Assembly (NCBI RefSeq): GCF_011927905.1
Contig: NZ_JAATJL010000001.1
Location: forward strand, 992,001 to 1,056,000
DNA: 64,000 bases
Direction of reading: 5' to 3'
Source of the DNA: Arthrobacter pigmenti
GTDB taxonomy: Bacteria > Actinomycetota > Actinomycetes > Actinomycetales > Micrococcaceae
Part shown: piece after piece, positions 63,325 through 64,000 of the stretch
Layout: the number at the start of each line of letters is the position of its first letter
Numbering within the stretch: position 1 is the first letter of the stretch
Made by a program: the position numbers and the translations under genes
The notes under the pieces: model-generated
The model's database searches: none
What the model was told of the DNA's origin: nothing
What the model saw: only the letters and a program-made list of their open reading frames with translations

Positions 63325-64000
63325 TGAGCGATCCCCAGCCTTCAACCGAGGCTGGCCGTGCACCTGAGCCTGACGCTGGACAACAGGTGCACGCCGGTCC
63401 GGCGCCCACCGGCGTCCTGCCCGGCAGACGTGCCCTCCGAAAGGCTGAAACCGAGCGTCGGAGCCTGTTCCGCCGTCGATCATCCTCGGCGGAAGCGCAG
63501 CAAGCCTCGCGCGCCGGTCGAAATCTTCCTGCCGCTATCGGAGTGGGCCTTGCGCTCCTGATCTCAGTGCTGGTGGGAATGTTGTTCCTGCCGATTGCCT
63601 TTGTCGCGCTGGCAACCATGTTCGGCGTGGTCGGAGTGTGGGAAGTAGCGCGCGCGCTTGAGGTCCGGCACATAAGCGTACCGCTGGTCCCTGCAGTGGC
63701 GGCCGCTGTCGCCATGCCGTTCGCCGCCTACCTTGGTGGGCCTGAGGCGCTGTCCTACGCCGTCGTTGTGTCCGTTACAGCGTTGGTGCTGTGGCGTTGC
63801 CTGGATCCGGCACCCGACGTCGCGCGCAGCGCCATGGCCGGAACCTTTGTGCTGTTGTGGATACCGTTCCTGCTGAGTTTTGCGATGCTGCTGCTCCATG
63901 AGCCCTCCGGCTCGCTGAAAGTCGCAACCTTGCTCCTGCTGGTGGTGGCAAATGACACCTTTGGCTATCTGATTGGTGCCTTCTTCGGTAAGCATCCGAT
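63324..64000 (+). CDS. cdsA: phosphatidate cytidylyltransferase CdsA (3' end beyond window)
   Basis: 225 codons visible from ATG 63324; the gene runs off the right edge. It makes CDP-diacylglycerol, the precursor used by enzymes such as the CDP-alcohol transferase at 54.7 kb. A ~75-residue charged, Pro/Arg-rich N-terminal extension (AETERRSLFRRRSSSAEAQ-like) is cytoplasmic. Membrane segments follow (GVGLALLISVLVGMLFLPIA and VALATMFGVVGVWEV). The last codons read VANDTFGYLIGAFFGKHP, which is the start of the CDP-DAG synthase motif region. Coupled to frr by a 1-nt overlap. Confidence 0.93.
   Translation, partial: MSDPQPSTEAGRAPEPDAGQQVHAGPAPTGVLPGRRALRKAETERRSLFRRRSSSAEAQQASRAGRNLPAAIGVGLALLISVLVGMLFLPIAFVALATMFGVVGVWEVARALEVRHISVPLVPAVAAAVAMPFAAYLGGPEALSYAVVVSVTALVLWRCLDPAPDVARSAMAGTFVLLWIPFLLSFAMLLLHEPSGSLKVATLLLLVVANDTFGYLIGAFFGKHP

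Overview
The window is a high-GC chromosomal segment from an actinobacterium, most likely an Arthrobacter-type member of the Micrococcaceae. This rests on strong G/C third-position bias, frequent GTG/TTG starts, a probable SAM-IV riboswitch (a mainly actinomycete class), a DUF222/HNH (13E12-type) protein, an actinobacterial histidine-utilisation layout, and the order M23 peptidase - rpsB - tsf - pyrH - frr - cdsA. Genes are tightly packed on both strands. I see no prophage, integrase, insertion sequence, CRISPR array or rRNA operon.

Region by region. 1-2.7 kb: 3' end of ligA, an inositol monophosphatase-family gene and a DUF2087 gene, joined by 4-nt overlaps. 2.8-9.4 kb: a DUF222/HNH endonuclease-like gene with an SOS-like box, a LuxR-type regulator divergent from a three-gene ABC-2 exporter, and a GNAT. 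9.5-14.5 kb: gatC-gatA-gatB, then a kinase-fold (APH) gene overlapping a PP2C-like phosphatase gene. 14.5-19 kb: an acyltransferase-like gene, an FAD oxidoreductase, a TrkA-C regulator with its cation:proton antiporter, and a secreted AMIN-like protein. 19-27.5 kb: histidine degradation (hutH, IclR regulator, hutU, M20 amidohydrolase, hutF, hutI) interrupted by a VOC gene. 27.5-32 kb: a GlcNAc/chitobiose-type sugar importer without its ATPase, and a DeoR regulator. 32-39.2 kb: CPBP protease, glyoxalase-like gene, riboswitch plus metX, HTH_42 putative DNA glycosylase, GDSL hydrolase, esterase, S4 protein and a YdcZ-type transporter. 39.3-50.7 kb: glyS-GNAT, a minus-strand trio (hydrolase, DUF1295, lysophospholipid acyltransferase), YibE/F, dusB-dgt, dnaG and tRNA-Asn. 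50.7-59.5 kb: two MFS transporters, a holin-X-like protein, a CDP-alcohol phosphatidyltransferase, a DMT transporter, a GT4 glycosyltransferase, a CAU tRNA, an acyl-CoA dehydrogenase and an M23 peptidase. 59.6-64 kb: rpsB-tsf-pyrH-frr-cdsA, cut at the right edge.

How the genes work together. Two catabolic modules stand out. The hut genes take histidine to N-formylglutamate; the M20 amidohydrolase sits where a deformylase would be expected. The NgcEFG-like importer is divergent from a DeoR regulator. The rest is mainly translation and replication housekeeping. Most convergent gene pairs and both tRNAs are closed by strong hairpins, and several genes look leaderless, with a TANNNT-like hexamer 6-7 nt before the start codon and no Shine-Dalgarno.

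No wholly new system is obvious. The best leads are the deformylase gap in the hut pathway, the SOS-like box plus 15-nt repeats of the DUF222/HNH gene, the kinase/phosphatase pair after gatB, the QxQ-bearing HTH_42 protein, and the unexplained palindromes upstream of the metX riboswitch.
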